In this document: in pieces, positions 39,193-49,466 of the stretch
How the letters are laid out: each line of letters begins with the position of its first letter
How positions within the stretch are numbered: the first letter of the stretch is position 1
DNA from: Pseudomonas parasichuanensis
GTDB lineage: Bacteria; Pseudomonadota; Gammaproteobacteria; Pseudomonadales; Pseudomonadaceae
Length of the DNA: 64,000 bases
Assembly: GCF_021601385.1 (NCBI RefSeq)
Contig: NZ_BQHO01000017.1
Location: forward strand, 1 to 64,000
Reading direction: 5' to 3'
The notes under the pieces: generated by a model
What the model was told of the DNA's origin: nothing
Databases searched by the model: none
Seen by the model: only the letters and a program-made list of their open reading frames with translations
Position numbers and translations under genes: made by a program

Positions 39193-39228
39193 AAACAAAA
39201 GCCCCGGCATATGCCAGGGCTTTTGTTT
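39193..39228. terminator. Bidirectional terminator between the ABM and BON-domain genes
   Basis: AAACAAAAGCCC(C)GGCAT and ATGCCAGGGCTTTTGTTT form a hairpin with A-run on one side and T-run on the other. It serves the convergent genes ending at 39187 and 39267. Confidence 0.88.
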
Positions 39229-39266
39229 GATTGGTGGCCAATTCCCTTTGGCCGACGGGACGTCCC

Positions 39267-39617
39267 TTATTCGGATTTCAGGCCATCAGCCGAGACGGCT
39301 TTGACGCCTTTGATTTTCTTGGTGATGGCAACAGCCATTTCTTTCTGGGCATCGGTAACTGCCACTTGCGACGACAGCGAAACGACACCTTTGTTGGTTT
39401 CGACTTTGATGTCGCTGCCCGGCACACCTTTTTCGGTCATCAGGTCAGCCTTCACCTTGGTAGTGATCCAGGTGTCGGAGGTAGCTTCCGTGGCTTTGGT
39501 CACCTCACCGGCCGCAAGTGTCATCGGGGCCTGGGTGGACTGGGCAGCAAACGCCGCGTTAGCCATGGTCAGGGTCAGCGCGGTGGCAGTAGCGGCAGCA
39601 ATGGCGAACTTCTTCAT
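39267..39617 (-). CDS. BON-domain periplasmic protein (OsmY-like)
   Basis: A 116-residue exported protein. The signal peptide MKKFAIAAATATALTLTMAN ends with AAFA near residue 25. One BON domain covers residues about 48-116 (DTWITTKVKADLMTEKGVPGSDIKVETNKGVVSLSS). OsmY-type proteins sit in the periplasm and help with envelope stress or act as chaperones. The ATG at 39617 has an AGGAG site 8 bases upstream; a GTG three codons earlier overlaps that site. Upstream is a sigma-54-type promoter with an IHF site and a palindrome, which is unusual for this family. Confidence 0.9.
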   Translation of the reverse strand: MKKFAIAAATATALTLTMANAAFAAQSTQAPMTLAAGEVTKATEATSDTWITTKVKADLMTEKGVPGSDIKVETNKGVVSLSSQVAVTDAQKEMAVAITKKIKGVKAVSADGLKSE

Positions 39618-39680
39618 GAGGGTCACTCCTGTTTTTCGAAAGGTCTGCGCCGTGATTCCTGGCGTCAGGTAGAAGTGATG

Positions 39681-39696
39681 TTGCAGGGGTTGTGCC
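39681..39696 (-). promoter_or_regulatory. Probable sigma-54 promoter of the BON-domain gene
   Basis: On the minus strand TGGCACAACCCCTGCA has GG (39695-39694) and GC (39683-39682) separated by exactly 10 bp. It matches the -24/-12 consensus TGGCACG-N4-TTGC except at two positions. Predicted start near 39670, about 53 bp before the ATG. Confidence 0.7.
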
Positions 39697-39725
39697 AGGT
39701 TTTATATTTTTAATTAACCGTTATA

Positions 39726-39738
39726 AATCAATGATTTA
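39726..39738. promoter_or_regulatory. Candidate IHF site
   Basis: AATCAATGATTTA matches the IHF consensus WATCAA-N4-TTR at all defined positions. It lies in an AT-rich tract about 40 bp upstream of the -24 element, between that element and the palindrome at 39747. Confidence 0.55.
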
Positions 39739-39746
39739 GCAAATCA

Positions 39747-39767
39747 GCACGATACAGTGGATCGTGC
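39747..39767. promoter_or_regulatory. Candidate enhancer (UAS) palindrome
   Basis: GCACGAT-N7-ATCGTGC, perfect 7-bp arms, centred about 87 bp upstream of the predicted sigma-54 start. This position fits an enhancer-binding protein site. Spacing differs from the NtrC consensus. The cognate activator is unknown. The rest of 39768-39843 shows no gene. Confidence 0.5.
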
Positions 39768-39843
39768 AATTTGCAAGTATGGGCATATTGTTGAGTGCAA
39801 GATGCAAGCTCGCCCGCTGCGCGACAGGCGCAATCAGCGCCCA

Positions 39844-39869
39844 TAAAAAAAGGACCCCGAAGGGTCCTT
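39844..39869 (-). terminator. Terminator of pnp
   Basis: AAGGACCC-CGAA-GGGTCCTT flanked by a run of A (T on the minus strand), 20 bp after the pnp stop. Confidence 0.88.
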
Positions 39870-39888
39870 CTTTCCAGCATCGAAATGC

Positions 39889-41994
39889 TTAGACGCCCGA
39901 TGCCTTGGCAGCGGCAACGTCTTTGATCGACAGCTTGATACGGCCGCGGTTGTCCACGTCCAGTACCAGTACTTCGACTTCCTGGCCTTCCTTCAGGATG
40001 TCGGTGACCTTCTCGACACGCGCATCGCTGAGCATGGAGATGTGCACCAGGCCGTCCTTGCCCGGCAGGATGTTGACGAAGGCGCCGAAGTCGACGATGC
40101 GCTCGACCTTGCCGACGTAGATCTTGCCGATCTCGGCTTCTGCGGTGATGCCCAGGATGCGCTGCTTGGCAGCATCTGCCGCTTCCTTGGTTTCGCCGAA
40201 GATCTTGATCGAGCCGTCGTCTTCGATGTCGATCGAAGCCTTGGTTTCTTCGCAGATACCGCGGATGGTGGCGCCGCCTTTACCGATGACGTCACGGATC
40301 TTGTCGGTGTCGATCTTCATCGCGATCATGGTCGGTGCGTTGGCCGACAGCTCGGTACGCGACTGGCCGATGATCTGGTTCATCTGGCCGAGGATGTTCA
40401 GGCGCGCTTCCAGGGCCTGGCCCAGGGCGATTTCCATGATCTCTTCGGTGATGCCGTTGATCTTGATGTCCATCTGCAGCGCGGTAACGCCTTTGGCGGT
40501 ACCGGCTACCTTGAAGTCCATGTCGCCCAGGTGGTCTTCGTCACCCAGGATGTCGGTCAGAACGGCGAACTTCTCGCCTTCCTTGACCAGGCCCATGGCG
40601 ATACCGGCAACCGGTGCCTTCATCGGCACGCCGGCGTCCATCAGGGCCAGGGAAGCGCCACAGACCGAAGCCATGGAGCTGGAGCCGTTGGACTCGGTGA
40701 TTTCCGATACGACGCGGATGGTGTACGGGAACACGTCGGCGGAAGGCAGCATGGCCTGGACCGAACGACGGGCCAGACGGCCGTGGCCGATTTCGCGACG
40801 GCCAGCACCGCCCATGCGGCCACACTCGCCTACCGAGAACGGTGGGAAGTTGTAGTGCAGCATGAAGGGGTCTTTCTTCTCGCCTTCGAGGGTGTCCAGC
40901 AGCTGGGCGTCACGCGCGGTACCGAGGGTGGCAACCACCAGGGCCTGGGTTTCGCCACGGGTGAACAGGGCCGAACCGTGGGTCTTGGGCAGTACGCCGA
41001 CTTCGATGTTCAGCGGGCGCACGGTCTTGGTGTCGCGGCCATCGATACGTGGCTTGCCGTTGACGATGTTTTCGCGAACGGTGCGGTATTCGATTTCGCC
41101 GAAGATGTCTTTGACTTCACCGGCCGATGGCTGGCCTTCTTCACCGGAGAACTTGGCAACCGCCTGGTCGCGCAGCTCGCCCAGGCGCGCGTAGCGGTCG
41201 GCCTTGACGGTGATGGTGTAGCCCTGGGAAACAGCTTCGCCGAACTCGGCGCGGATGGCGTCGAACAGCGCGGTATTGGCAACGGCCGGTTTCCAGTCCC
41301 AGGTCGGCTTGGCGGCTTCGGCAGCCAGCTCTTTGACCGCTTTGATCACGGCCTGGAATTCGTCGTGGGCAAACAGCACGGCGCCCAGCATCTGGTCTTC
41401 GGTCAGCTCTTTGGCTTCCGATTCAACCATCAGTACGGCCGATTCGGTACCGGCTACGACCATGTCCAGGCTCGATGCGGCCTGCTGCTCGTAGGTCGGG
41501 TTCAGCAGGTAGCCGGTGCTTTCGTGGAAGGCAACGCGGGCGGCGCCGATCGGGCCTTCGAACGGAATGCCCGAGATGGCCAGGGCAGCCGAGGTACCGA
41601 TCATCGCAGCGATGTCCGGATCGGTCTTCTTGCTGGTGGAAACCACGGTGCAGACAACCTGCACTTCGTTCATGAAACCTTCTGGGAACAGCGGGCGGAT
41701 CGGGCGGTCGATCAGGCGCGAAGTCAGGGTTTCTTTTTCGGATGGGCGGCCTTCACGCTTGAAGAAACCACCTGGGATCTTGCCAGCGGCGTAGGTCTTT
41801 TCCTGGTAGTGCACGGACAGCGGGAAGAAGCCTTTGCTCGGGTCGGCATGCTTGGCACCGACCACGGTCACCAGCACGGTGACATCGTTGTCGACGGTGA
41901 CCAGCACAGCGCCGGTGGCCTGACGGGCAATGCGGCCCGTTTCGAGGGTTACGGTCGATTGACCGAACTGGAATTGCTTGATTACCGGGTTCAC
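39889..41994 (-). CDS. pnp: Polyribonucleotide nucleotidyltransferase (PNPase)
   Basis: A 701-residue 3'-5' phosphorolytic exoribonuclease of the degradosome. Domain order: RNase PH-like 1 (about 1-145), helical linker, RNase PH-like 2 (about 325-540, with [14 protein letters not shown] and the catalytic-site region), KH (about 553-615, [11 protein letters not shown]) and S1 (about 620-690, [31 protein letters not shown]). It starts at GTG 41994 with a GGTAGGAA site. It lies downstream of rpsO with a large hairpin between, as in E. coli where RNase III cleavage of this region permits autoregulation. Confidence 0.97.
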   Translation of the reverse strand: MNPVIKQFQFGQSTVTLETGRIARQATGAVLVTVDNDVTVLVTVVGAKHADPSKGFFPLSVHYQEKTYAAGKIPGGFFKREGRPSEKETLTSRLIDRPIRPLFPEGFMNEVQVVCTVVSTSKKTDPDIAAMIGTSAALAISGIPFEGPIGAARVAFHESTGYLLNPTYEQQAASSLDMVVAGTESAVLMVESEAKELTEDQMLGAVLFAHDEFQAVIKAVKELAAEAAKPTWDWKPAVANTALFDAIRAEFGEAVSQGYTITVKADRYARLGELRDQAVAKFSGEEGQPSAGEVKDIFGEIEYRTVRENIVNGKPRIDGRDTKTVRPLNIEVGVLPKTHGSALFTRGETQALVVATLGTARDAQLLDTLEGEKKDPFMLHYNFPPFSVGECGRMGGAGRREIGHGRLARRSVQAMLPSADVFPYTIRVVSEITESNGSSSMASVCGASLALMDAGVPMKAPVAGIAMGLVKEGEKFAVLTDILGDEDHLGDMDFKVAGTAKGVTALQMDIKINGITEEIMEIALGQALEARLNILGQMNQIIGQSRTELSANAPTMIAMKIDTDKIRDVIGKGGATIRGICEETKASIDIEDDGSIKIFGETKEAADAAKQRILGITAEAEIGKIYVGKVERIVDFGAFVNILPGKDGLVHISMLSDARVEKVTDILKEGQEVEVLVLDVDNRGRIKLSIKDVAAAKASGV

Positions 41995-42102
41995 GGTTTC
42001 CTACCTTTTTCAGTGGCTCTGGGGGAACTGGTTTCTTGCGAATTCTTGGGCAGAACAGGGAATCGGCCCCGTTGACCGTCCAGATACAACACGAGGCTGG
42101 GA

Positions 42103-42142
42103 GCCTGGCGCCGAGCGGAAATCCCGCTCGGCATTGCCAGGC
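42103..42142 (-). promoter_or_regulatory. Long hairpin in the rpsO-pnp intergenic region, probable RNase III site
   Basis: GCCTGGC(G)CCGAGCGG and CCGCTCGG..GCCAGGC form a long stem around a short AT loop. No T-run follows, so it is unlikely to be a terminator. Its position, between rpsO and pnp, is that of the RNase III-processed stem controlling pnp in other gamma-proteobacteria. Confidence 0.65.
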
Positions 42143-42238
42143 TGCCAACCTCGAAGATACGCATGACGTGCCCAAAGGAAACGCTGCCAGGCAGCGTTGC
42201 CGATGAATGCGCCATGCACACCACTGACCAGGCCGCTA

Positions 42239-42508
42239 TTAGCGACGCAGGCCCAGGCGACCGATCAGGGCGCTGTAACGAGTGGTGTCTTTGCCCTTCA
42301 GGTAGTCCAGCAGCTTACGACGCTGGTTAACCATGCGGATCAGGCCACGACGCGAGTGGTGGTCTTTACCGTTGGCCTTGAAGTGGCCTTGCAGCTTGTT
42401 GATGTTCGCGGTCAGCAGAGCAACCTGAACTTCCGGGCTACCAGTATCGCCAGCAGCTTGCTGGTAGTCGGCAACGATTTGAGCTTTTTCTTCAACGCTG
42501 AGGGCCAT
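42239..42508 (-). CDS. rpsO: 30S ribosomal protein S15
   Basis: An 89-residue primary 16S rRNA-binding protein of the central domain. The sequence from [16 protein letters not shown] to [12 protein letters not shown] matches the family end to end, including [12 protein letters not shown] and KDHHSRRGL. The ATG at 42508 gives the standard length. It lies between truB and pnp, the conserved order. Confidence 0.98.
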   Translation of the reverse strand: MALSVEEKAQIVADYQQAAGDTGSPEVQVALLTANINKLQGHFKANGKDHHSRRGLIRMVNQRRKLLDYLKGKDTTRYSALIGRLGLRR

Positions 42509-42656
42509 GTGGCTTCTCCTGATAACGGATCCCGCAAGCGGGGTCCAATAGGCCAGGGACTTGATCCCTGTATTAATAAAAAAGGTGTGACCGTGCCTAC
42601 TGACAGCCACCCTTGTATCCGTAGGCTTTAGCCGAAGCCAAAGCCCGCGGTTTCGG

Positions 42657-43574
42657 TCATTCCGACCGAATCAGCCGACGCGGCGCCACGCGCCCGTCTT
42701 CGCTCACTTCACCGATACCGATGAAGCGACCATTGTGATCCTGTACGCGGACCATGCCGAACTGCGGCGCATCCGGTGCACGTACGGCCTGGCCATGCAA
42801 CCAATAGAACGCACTGTGCTCGGAAAGGCTCAGCAGCGGCCAGTCCTGCAGCCCGCTGTCGGACGGCATGAGGAAGCGATCGAGCGCTTCGTTGCCACCT
42901 TCGGCGTGGGCCTGCTCGAGCTCCTCGAGGGTCACGGTCTGTGCCAGCAGGAAGGGCCCGGCCTGGGTCCTGCGCAGCTCGGCAACATAGGCGCCGCAGC
43001 CAAGGGCCTCGCCGATATCCTCCACCAGGGTGCGGATATAGGTGCCTTTGCTGCATCCTACGCTCAACCGTGCACGGGTGCCTTCGCACTCGAGCAACTC
43101 CAAGCGGCCAATAGTAACAGAACGCGCCTCGCGCTCCACTACCTCTCCTGCACGTGCCAGCTTGTAAAGCGGCTGGCCGTCACGCTTGAGTGCCGAGTAC
43201 ATCGGCGGTATCTGGCTGATCGGGCCACGAAAACGCGGCAGCACTGCCTCGATATCGGCGCGACCGACGGTCACCTCACGGGTCTTGAGGACTTCCCCCT
43301 CGGCATCTCCGGTGTTGGTAGTCTGCCCCATCTGCATGACCGTTTCGTAGCCCTTGTCGGACTCGAGCAGGTATTGCGAGAACTTGGTCGCTTCACCGAA
43401 GCACAGCGGCAGCACGCCGCTGGCCAGCGGGTCGAGGCTGCCGGTATGGCCGGCCTTCTCGGCGTTGAGCAACCAGCGGACCTTCTGCAACGCAGCGTTG
43501 GAGGTGAACCCCAGCGGCTTGTCGAGCAGGATGATGCCGCTGACGTTGCGGCGGATACGTTTGACCTGGGCCAC
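42657..43574 (-). CDS. truB: tRNA pseudouridine(55) synthase
   Basis: A 305-residue enzyme making pseudouridine 55 in the T-loop of all elongator tRNAs; it also acts as a tRNA chaperone. The catalytic aspartate is Asp48 in [16 protein letters not shown]. The [11 protein letters not shown] start and [16 protein letters not shown] segments are present, and the PUA-like C-terminus follows. It starts three bases after rbfA, within the rimP-nusA-infB-rbfA-truB-rpsO-pnp cluster. Confidence 0.97.
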   Translation of the reverse strand: MAQVKRIRRNVSGIILLDKPLGFTSNAALQKVRWLLNAEKAGHTGSLDPLASGVLPLCFGEATKFSQYLLESDKGYETVMQMGQTTNTGDAEGEVLKTREVTVGRADIEAVLPRFRGPISQIPPMYSALKRDGQPLYKLARAGEVVEREARSVTIGRLELLECEGTRARLSVGCSKGTYIRTLVEDIGEALGCGAYVAELRRTQAGPFLLAQTVTLEELEQAHAEGGNEALDRFLMPSDSGLQDWPLLSLSEHSAFYWLHGQAVRAPDAPQFGMVRVQDHNGRFIGIGEVSEDGRVAPRRLIRSE

Positions 43575-43577
43575 CGC

Positions 43578-43976
43578 TTACTCCTTGGTGTCCGGCTCGT
43601 CGGCATCCTTGTGCAGACGGTCTTCGGCGACCGCCCGCTCGATCAGCGCCGACAGGTGCACACCACGGCTGACGCTTTCATCGAAGTGGAAGTGCAGCTG
43701 TGGCACGCTGCGCAGTTGCATCGAACGCCCCAGGTGCAGGCGCAGGAAGCTGGCGGCGCTGTTGAGGGCCTTGAGCGACTGCTGGACGGCGTCCGGGGTC
43801 TCTTCACCCATCACGGTGATGAAGACCTTGGCATGGCCCACGTCACGGCTGACGTCGACGGCGGTGATGGTCACCAGGCCTACGCGCGGGTCTTTGACTT
43901 CGCGGCGGATCAGTTCGGCCAGCTCACGCTGCATCTGATCGCCGATACGTTGGGTACGGCTGTATTCTTTTGCCAT
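43578..43976 (-). CDS. rbfA: Ribosome-binding factor A
   Basis: A 132-residue KH-fold protein for late 30S maturation. N-terminal [32 protein letters not shown] and [22 protein letters not shown] are family signatures. A charged C-terminal tail ends near [11 protein letters not shown]-like residues. It lies about 115 bp downstream of infB; the gap contains an imperfect GC-rich hairpin (about 44006-44038) but no T-run. Confidence 0.97.
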   Translation of the reverse strand: MAKEYSRTQRIGDQMQRELAELIRREVKDPRVGLVTITAVDVSRDVGHAKVFITVMGEETPDAVQQSLKALNSAASFLRLHLGRSMQLRSVPQLHFHFDESVSRGVHLSALIERAVAEDRLHKDADEPDTKE

Positions 43977-44092
43977 TTTTGCTACCTGTTTCTAAAGCGG
44001 CAAACGCCCGGTTCAGACTGAGGCCTGACCGGGCGCTACCTGCAGAGACGCTGCCAACCGCCGTACAACGGGGGCTGGCAGCGGGCTCGCCC

Positions 44093-46633
44093 TTACAGGG
44101 TACGAGCCACCTGGACTTTCTCGAAGACTTCGATCTTGTCGCCGACCTTGACGTCGTTGTAGCTCTTGACGCCAATACCGCACTCCATGCCGTTACGCAC
44201 TTCGGCAGCATCGTCCTTGAAGCGACGCAGCGACTCCAGCTCGCCTTCGAAGATCACAACGTCTTCGCGCAGAACGCGGATCGGACGGTTGCGGTACACG
44301 GTACCCTCGATGACCATACAGCCAGCGATGGCGCCGAACTTCGGCGAACGGAACACGTCACGTACTTCGGCGACACCCAGGATGTTCTCGCGAACATCGC
44401 TGCCGAGCATGCCGGTCAGGGCCTTCTTGACGTCTTCGATGATGTCGTAGATCACGTTGTAGTAACGCATATCCAGACCTTCCTGCTCGACGATCTTGCG
44501 CGCACCGGCATCGGCACGCACGTTGAAGCCGAACAGCACCGCGTTCGAGGCCAGTGCCAGGTTGGCATCGCTCTCGGTGATACCACCGACGCCGCCACCG
44601 ATCACACGTACCTGAACTTCGTCGTTGCCCAGGCCGCCAAGCGAGCCCTGCAGCGCCTCGAGGGAACCACGCACATCGGTCTTGAGGACGATGTTGAGGG
44701 TCTTCTTCTCTTCCTGACCCATGGTCTCGAAGATGTTTTCCAGCTTGCCGGCGTGAGCACGGGCCAGCTTGACCTCGCGGAACTTGCCTTGACGGAACAG
44801 GGCAACTTCACGGGCTTTCTTCTCGTCGGCCACCACGGACATTTCGTCACCCGCGTCCGGGGTGCCATCCAGGCCGAGAATCTCGACTGGAATCGCCGGG
44901 CCGGCTTCCTTCACAGGCTTGCCGTTCTCGTCGAGCATGGCGCGCACGCGGCCATAGTTGGAGCCGACCAGGACCATGTCGCCCTGACGCAGGGTACCGT
45001 CCTGAACCAGGATGGTGGCCACCGGGCCACGGCCCTTGTCCAGGCGCGATTCGACCACGACGCCACGACCTGGAGCGGTCGGGGTGGCGGTCAGCTCGAG
45101 AATCTCGGCTTGCAGTAGAACGGCTTCGAGCAGTTCGTCGACGCCGGTACCCATCTTCGCCGAAACCTTGACGAACGGCGTGTCACCACCCCAGTCCTCG
45201 GAGGTCACGCCTTCGACGGCCAGCTCGTTGCGGATACGATCGAGGTCGGCACCCGGCTTGTCGATCTTGTTCACGGCAACGACCAGCGGTACGCCAGCAG
45301 CCTTGGCATGCTGAACGGCTTCGCGGGTCTGCGGCATCACGCCGTCGTCCGCCGCCACCACCAGGATGACGATGTCGGTCGCCTTGGCACCGCGGGCACG
45401 CATCTGGGTAAACGCAGCGTGGCCTGGGGTGTCGAGGAAGGTGACCATGCCACGGTCGGTTTCGACGTGGTAAGCACCGATGTGCTGGGTGATACCACCG
45501 GCTTCGCCAGCAGCAACCTTGGCACGACGGATGTAGTCGAGCAGCGAGGTCTTACCATGGTCAACGTGACCCATCACGGTAACGACCGGCGCACGGGACT
45601 CGACTTCACCTTCGAACTTCAGCGATTCGGCCAGGGAATCTTCCAGGGCGGTGTCGCTGACCAGGGTGACCTTGTGGCCCAGCTCTTCGGCTACCAGCTG
45701 AGCGGTTTCCTGGTCGAGCACCTGGTTGATGGTGACCGGAGTGCCCATCTTGAACATGAACTTGACGACTTCGGCGCCCTTGACCGACATGCGCTGGGCC
45801 AGTTCCGAGACGGTGATGGTCTCGCCGATGGTCACGTCACGGATGACCGGACCGGTCGGGCTCTGGAAGCCATGCTGGTTACGCTTCTTGCCTTTGCTCT
45901 TGCCACCACGACCACGACGGAAGCCATCGCTTTCTTCGTCGGTGGTGCGCGGCGCGGCGCGAGGAGTCGGAGCCTTTTCCTTCTCCTTGACCTTGACCTT
46001 GACCGACATGCGCGGCGCTTCGCCACGACCGGCGGCAGCCGGGCCACCACCGCGACGATCATCATCACGGCTGCGGCTTTCGTTGCGGCGGGTCTCGTCT
46101 TTCTTGCGCTCGGCAGCACGTGCGGCGGCGTCTTCGGACACCGGCGCGTTGGCCACTACCGGCGCAGCGACAGCTGCAGGCTCGGCCTTGGCCACTGGTG
46201 CCGCGGCCGGGGCTTCGGCGGCCTGACGGCGTGCCTGCTCCTCGTTGCGCTGACGCACTTCGGCTTCGACTTTTTCGCGGGCGGCGTTTTCAGCCGCGCG
46301 GCGCTCTTCCTGCTCACGCTTCTGCTCAGCCTGGATCTCTTCCGGGCTACGCTGCACGAACACTTTCTTCTTGCGTACTTCTACGCTGATGCTCTTGCTA
46401 CCGGCGACACGCAGAGTGCTGGTGGTCTTGCGCTGCAAGGTAATCTTGCGCGGTTCTTCCGCCTTGCTCTTGTGGCTGCTCTTCAAATGAGTCAGCAGGG
46501 TCTGCTTCTCATTGTCGGTCACTACCTGACCGGCGTCGGTGTGCGGCAGACCTGCCTCACGCATCTGCTGCAGCAGGCGCTCTACCGGTGCCTCGACCTC
46601 TTGGGCCAGTTCTTTCACCGTGACTTGCGTCAT
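44093..46633 (-). CDS. infB: Translation initiation factor IF-2
   Basis: An 846-residue GTPase delivering initiator fMet-tRNA to the 30S subunit. The N-terminus has an IF2-N fold ([21 protein letters not shown]), then a long charged Ala/Arg/Glu/Lys-rich linker (about 60-260). The G domain carries [20 protein letters not shown] and [10 protein letters not shown]-terminal domains follow with [18 protein letters not shown]-like ending. It is 27 bp downstream of nusA in the conserved operon. Confidence 0.98.
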   Translation of the reverse strand: MTQVTVKELAQEVEAPVERLLQQMREAGLPHTDAGQVVTDNEKQTLLTHLKSSHKSKAEEPRKITLQRKTTSTLRVAGSKSISVEVRKKKVFVQRSPEEIQAEQKREQEERRAAENAAREKVEAEVRQRNEEQARRQAAEAPAAAPVAKAEPAAVAAPVVANAPVSEDAAARAAERKKDETRRNESRSRDDDRRGGGPAAAGRGEAPRMSVKVKVKEKEKAPTPRAAPRTTDEESDGFRRGRGGKSKGKKRNQHGFQSPTGPVIRDVTIGETITVSELAQRMSVKGAEVVKFMFKMGTPVTINQVLDQETAQLVAEELGHKVTLVSDTALEDSLAESLKFEGEVESRAPVVTVMGHVDHGKTSLLDYIRRAKVAAGEAGGITQHIGAYHVETDRGMVTFLDTPGHAAFTQMRARGAKATDIVILVVAADDGVMPQTREAVQHAKAAGVPLVVAVNKIDKPGADLDRIRNELAVEGVTSEDWGGDTPFVKVSAKMGTGVDELLEAVLLQAEILELTATPTAPGRGVVVESRLDKGRGPVATILVQDGTLRQGDMVLVGSNYGRVRAMLDENGKPVKEAGPAIPVEILGLDGTPDAGDEMSVVADEKKAREVALFRQGKFREVKLARAHAGKLENIFETMGQEEKKTLNIVLKTDVRGSLEALQGSLGGLGNDEVQVRVIGGGVGGITESDANLALASNAVLFGFNVRADAGARKIVEQEGLDMRYYNVIYDIIEDVKKALTGMLGSDVRENILGVAEVRDVFRSPKFGAIAGCMVIEGTVYRNRPIRVLREDVVIFEGELESLRRFKDDAAEVRNGMECGIGVKSYNDVKVGDKIEVFEKVQVARTL

Positions 46634-46660
46634 GCACTTCTCTCCTCAGGCCGCGCCTAA

Positions 46661-48142
46661 TTACTCGAACCAGTGGGCTCGGGCGGCCATGATCAACTTG
46701 CCGGCACGCTCTTCGTCGATGCCGTCGATGTCGAGCAGATCGTCGATCGACTGCTCGGCCAGGTCTTCGCGGTTAACCACGCCGCGCACCGCCAGTTCGG
46801 CCGCCAGGTCCTTGTCCATGCCCTCGAGGGAGAGCAGGTCTTCGGCCGGATGGGCGTCTGCCAGTTTTTCTTCGGTAGCGATGGCCTTGGTCAACAAACG
46901 GTCCTTGGCTCGAGCGCGGAGCTCATTGACGATTTCTTCGTCAAAGCCATCGATGTTGAGCATTTCTTCCAACGGTACGTAGGCAATTTCTTCGAGGTTG
47001 GTGAAGCCTTCGTCGACCAGCACTTGTGCCAGTTCTTCGTCGACTTCCAGTTCCTCGACAAAATTACGCAGGATGTCGCCGGTTTCAGCCTGTTGCTTGG
47101 CCTGGATGTCCGATTCGGTCATCACGTTCAGGGTCCAGCCGGTCAGCTGGCTGGCCAGACGAACGTTCTGGCCGCCACGACCGATGGCCTGGGCCAGGTT
47201 GTCGGCACCAACGGCGATATCCATCGCATGGGCGTCTTCGTCAACGATGATCGCGGCAACCTCTGCCGGCGACATGGCGTTGATGACGAACTGCGCCGGG
47301 TTCTCGTCCCACAGGACGATATCCACACGCTCGCCACCCAGCTCGCCGGATACGGCCTGGACGCGCGAACCACGCATGCCGATACAGGCACCTTGTGGGT
47401 CGATGCGCTTGTCCTTGGAGCGGACGGCGATCTTGGCACGCGATCCCGGATCACGGGAGGCGGCCATGACTTCGATGAGGCCTTCGGCGATTTCCGGCAC
47501 TTCGATGGTGAACAGCTCGATCAGCATCTGTGGCGCGGTGCGCGACAGGATCAGCTGCGGGCCGCGGTTCTCGGTGCGGATTTCCTTGAGCAGTGCACGC
47601 AGGCGCACACCGACCCGGAAGGTCTCACGGGGGATGATGTCTTCACGGGCCAGCAGCGCTTCGGCGTTGTTGCCCAGGTCGACGATGACGTTGTCGCGGG
47701 TGACCTTCTTCACGGTACCGGAGATGATCTCGCCCACGCGCTCGCGGTAGGCATCGACCACTTGGGCGCGCTCAGCTTCGCGAACCTTCTGCACGATGAC
47801 TTGCTTGGCGGTTTGCGCAGCGATGCGGCCGAACTCGATCGACTCGATCTTCTCTTCGATCACGTCACCGATCTTGGCGTCCGGGTGCGTTTCGTGGATC
47901 TTGCTCAACCAGGTCTCGATCGCCGGATCGTCCAGGTCGTTTTCGTCGACCACGGTCCAACGACGGAAGGTCTCGTAGTTACCGGTGTGGCGGTTGATTT
48001 CCACACGCAGGTCGACTTCGTCCTCAAAACGTTTTTTGGTTGCAGTGGCCAGAGCCACTTCCAGCGCCTCGAAAATAACGCCGGGCGGTACACCCTTTTC
48101 GTTGGATACCGATTCAACAACCAGCAGTACTTCTTTGCTCAT
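46661..48142 (-). CDS. nusA: Transcription termination/antitermination protein NusA
   Basis: A 493-residue elongation factor that modulates pausing, intrinsic termination and rRNA antitermination. Order: N-terminal RNAP-binding domain (1-125), S1 (about 135-200, [22 protein letters not shown]), KH1 and KH2 (about 200-345, [13 protein letters not shown]), and two acidic helix-hairpin-helix repeats (about 365-490). The ATG at 48142 is the family start. It may regulate its own operon through the terminators preceding rimP. Confidence 0.98.
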   Translation of the reverse strand: MSKEVLLVVESVSNEKGVPPGVIFEALEVALATATKKRFEDEVDLRVEINRHTGNYETFRRWTVVDENDLDDPAIETWLSKIHETHPDAKIGDVIEEKIESIEFGRIAAQTAKQVIVQKVREAERAQVVDAYRERVGEIISGTVKKVTRDNVIVDLGNNAEALLAREDIIPRETFRVGVRLRALLKEIRTENRGPQLILSRTAPQMLIELFTIEVPEIAEGLIEVMAASRDPGSRAKIAVRSKDKRIDPQGACIGMRGSRVQAVSGELGGERVDIVLWDENPAQFVINAMSPAEVAAIIVDEDAHAMDIAVGADNLAQAIGRGGQNVRLASQLTGWTLNVMTESDIQAKQQAETGDILRNFVEELEVDEELAQVLVDEGFTNLEEIAYVPLEEMLNIDGFDEEIVNELRARAKDRLLTKAIATEEKLADAHPAEDLLSLEGMDKDLAAELAVRGVVNREDLAEQSIDDLLDIDGIDEERAGKLIMAARAHWFE

Positions 48143-48201
48143 CGTACGCCTCGCCTTGCGCAAGCCATTGGGCCCGTAAGTTCCGCCGGGCCCGGCACGT
48201 C

Positions 48202-48660
48202 TCAGTCAAAACTGGGAATAATATTGGCCTTGTCGATCGAGTCGATCGGCAGCAGGAATTCATGGTTATCCACCTGGACCACCACATCCTGCTCCTCCAC
48301 ACCGCGGAGAAGGCCCTGGAAGTTACGACGACCCTCGAAGGGCGTACGCAGCTTGATCTTCACTTGCTCGCCGGCATGCGAGGCAAACTGTTCCAGAGTG
48401 AACAGCGGGCGATCCATGCCTGGAGAGGAAACCTCGAGGGTGTATTCACTGCTGATCGGGTCTTCCACATCCAGGATGGCACTGGCCTGACGGCTGACCG
48501 CTTCGCAGTCCTCCACCAGAATGCCGCCTTCCTTGTCGATGTAGATACGCAGTACCGAGTGCTTACCTTGGGAGACGTATTCGATCCCCCAGCACTGATA
48601 GCCCAGCCCCTCGACCACTGGGGCCAACAAGGCCTGCAACTGTTCTAGCTTGCTCGACAC
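48202..48660 (-). CDS. rimP: Ribosome maturation factor RimP
   Basis: A 152-residue 30S assembly factor. It begins [22 protein letters not shown] at GTG 48660, with a GAGGGGG site four bases upstream; longer upstream frames cross the terminator region and are rejected. Landmarks are [22 protein letters not shown] and [14 protein letters not shown]. First protein gene of the rimP-nusA-infB unit. Only about 24 bp lie between its start and a strong terminator, so its transcription depends on readthrough from the tRNA-fMet side. Confidence 0.95.
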   Translation of the reverse strand: MSSKLEQLQALLAPVVEGLGYQCWGIEYVSQGKHSVLRIYIDKEGGILVEDCEAVSRQASAILDVEDPISSEYTLEVSSPGMDRPLFTLEQFASHAGEQVKIKLRTPFEGRRNFQGLLRGVEEQDVVVQVDNHEFLLPIDSIDKANIIPSFD

Positions 48661-48683
48661 CTGAACCCCCTCGTGCATGCTGT

Positions 48684-48711
48684 GCAAATAAAAAATGGGC
48701 GAAGCGCCCAT
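48684..48711 (-). terminator. Second intrinsic terminator between tRNA-fMet and rimP
   Basis: On the minus strand ATGGGCG-CTT-CGCCCAT is followed directly by TTTTTATTT, a textbook intrinsic terminator. It ends about 24 bp before the rimP GTG. Confidence 0.88.
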
Positions 48712-48756
48712 CCCTGAAAGCGCCGTTGGACAACGACGCCGAAAACTGTTGGCTAG

Positions 48757-48779
48757 CAAAAAGCCCCTGAAAAGGGGCT
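48757..48779 (-). terminator. First intrinsic terminator after tRNA-fMet
   Basis: On the minus strand AGCCCCT-TTTC-AGGGGCT is followed by TTTTGC. It begins 11 bp after the tRNA 3' end. Confidence 0.85.
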
Positions 48780-48789
48780 CCGCTGAAGC

Positions 48790-48866
<77 letters not shown>

Positions 48867-48927
48867 ACAAAGCTGGGGCGAAAGTATAAGACCGAACCCC
48901 CTTGAGGGTCAATCCAACCTCCACCTA

Positions 48928-48951
48928 CAAGAAAGCCCGCTAAAGCGGGCT
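48928..48951 (-). terminator. Hairpin/terminator between tRNA-Leu and tRNA-fMet
   Basis: AGCCCGC-TTTA-GCGGGCT followed by TTCTTG on the minus strand, 14 bp after tRNA-Leu. The T-run is interrupted, so it may be partial. Confidence 0.65.
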
Positions 48952-48964
48952 CTCTTGCTTCAAT

Positions 48965-49050
48965 TGGTACCGAGAAGGGGACTCGAACCCCTACACCCTA
49001 TGGGCACAACCACCTCAAGGTTGCGTGTCTACCAATTCCACCACCTCGGC
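48965..49050 (-). tRNA. tRNA-Leu (GAG)
   Basis: An 86-nt class II tRNA with encoded CCA. It starts GCCGAGGTGGTGGAATTGG, has anticodon GAG within CAACC-TTGAGGT-GGTTG, a long variable arm, the T-loop GGTTCGAGTCC, and ends CTCGGTACCA. It follows secG by 20 bp and is probably co-transcribed with it. Confidence 0.97.
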
Positions 49051-49070
49051 AATACTACTTTTGAAACCCG

Positions 49071-49463
49071 TTACTGCTGCTCTTTGGTCGGAGGAGGTAC
49101 GTCACCAGAGTTGGTGGTTTCGCTCTTCTGCTGCTGGAGCACCGGTACATCATCATTTGCTGCCGGCTTTTGCTCTTTGACTTCCAGCACTGCTGGATCT
49201 GGCAGACCAGCCTGAGTCAGCTGGTGAGCCTGCTGCTTGGCGAAGTATCCTAACCCAAGTGCAGTCAAAAAGAAAGTGGCGGCAAGTATAGCAGTAACTT
49301 TACTCAAAAAGGTAGCGGAACCTTGGCTTCCGAACACAGTATTTGAAGCACCTGCGCCGAAAGATGCACCTGCTTCCGCACCTTTACCCTGTTGCAGCAG
49401 CACCATTACAACCAGTGCCAATGCCGCCAACAGATGAAAAACAACTACGACTGTTTCCAGCAT
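49071..49463 (-). CDS. secG: Preprotein translocase subunit SecG
   Basis: A 130-residue inner-membrane protein of the SecYEG channel. Two membrane helices (about 2-22 and 53-73) flank the conserved cytosolic loop [19 protein letters not shown]-type segment. The C-terminal tail is hydrophilic, rich in Gln/Lys/Pro. It starts three bases after the tpiA stop. The tpiA-secG-tRNA-Leu order is conserved in many gamma-proteobacteria. Confidence 0.96.
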   Translation of the reverse strand: MLETVVVVFHLLAALALVVMVLLQQGKGAEAGASFGAGASNTVFGSQGSATFLSKVTAILAATFFLTALGLGYFAKQQAHQLTQAGLPDPAVLEVKEQKPAANDDVPVLQQQKSETTNSGDVPPPTKEQQ

Positions 49464-49466
49464 TGT

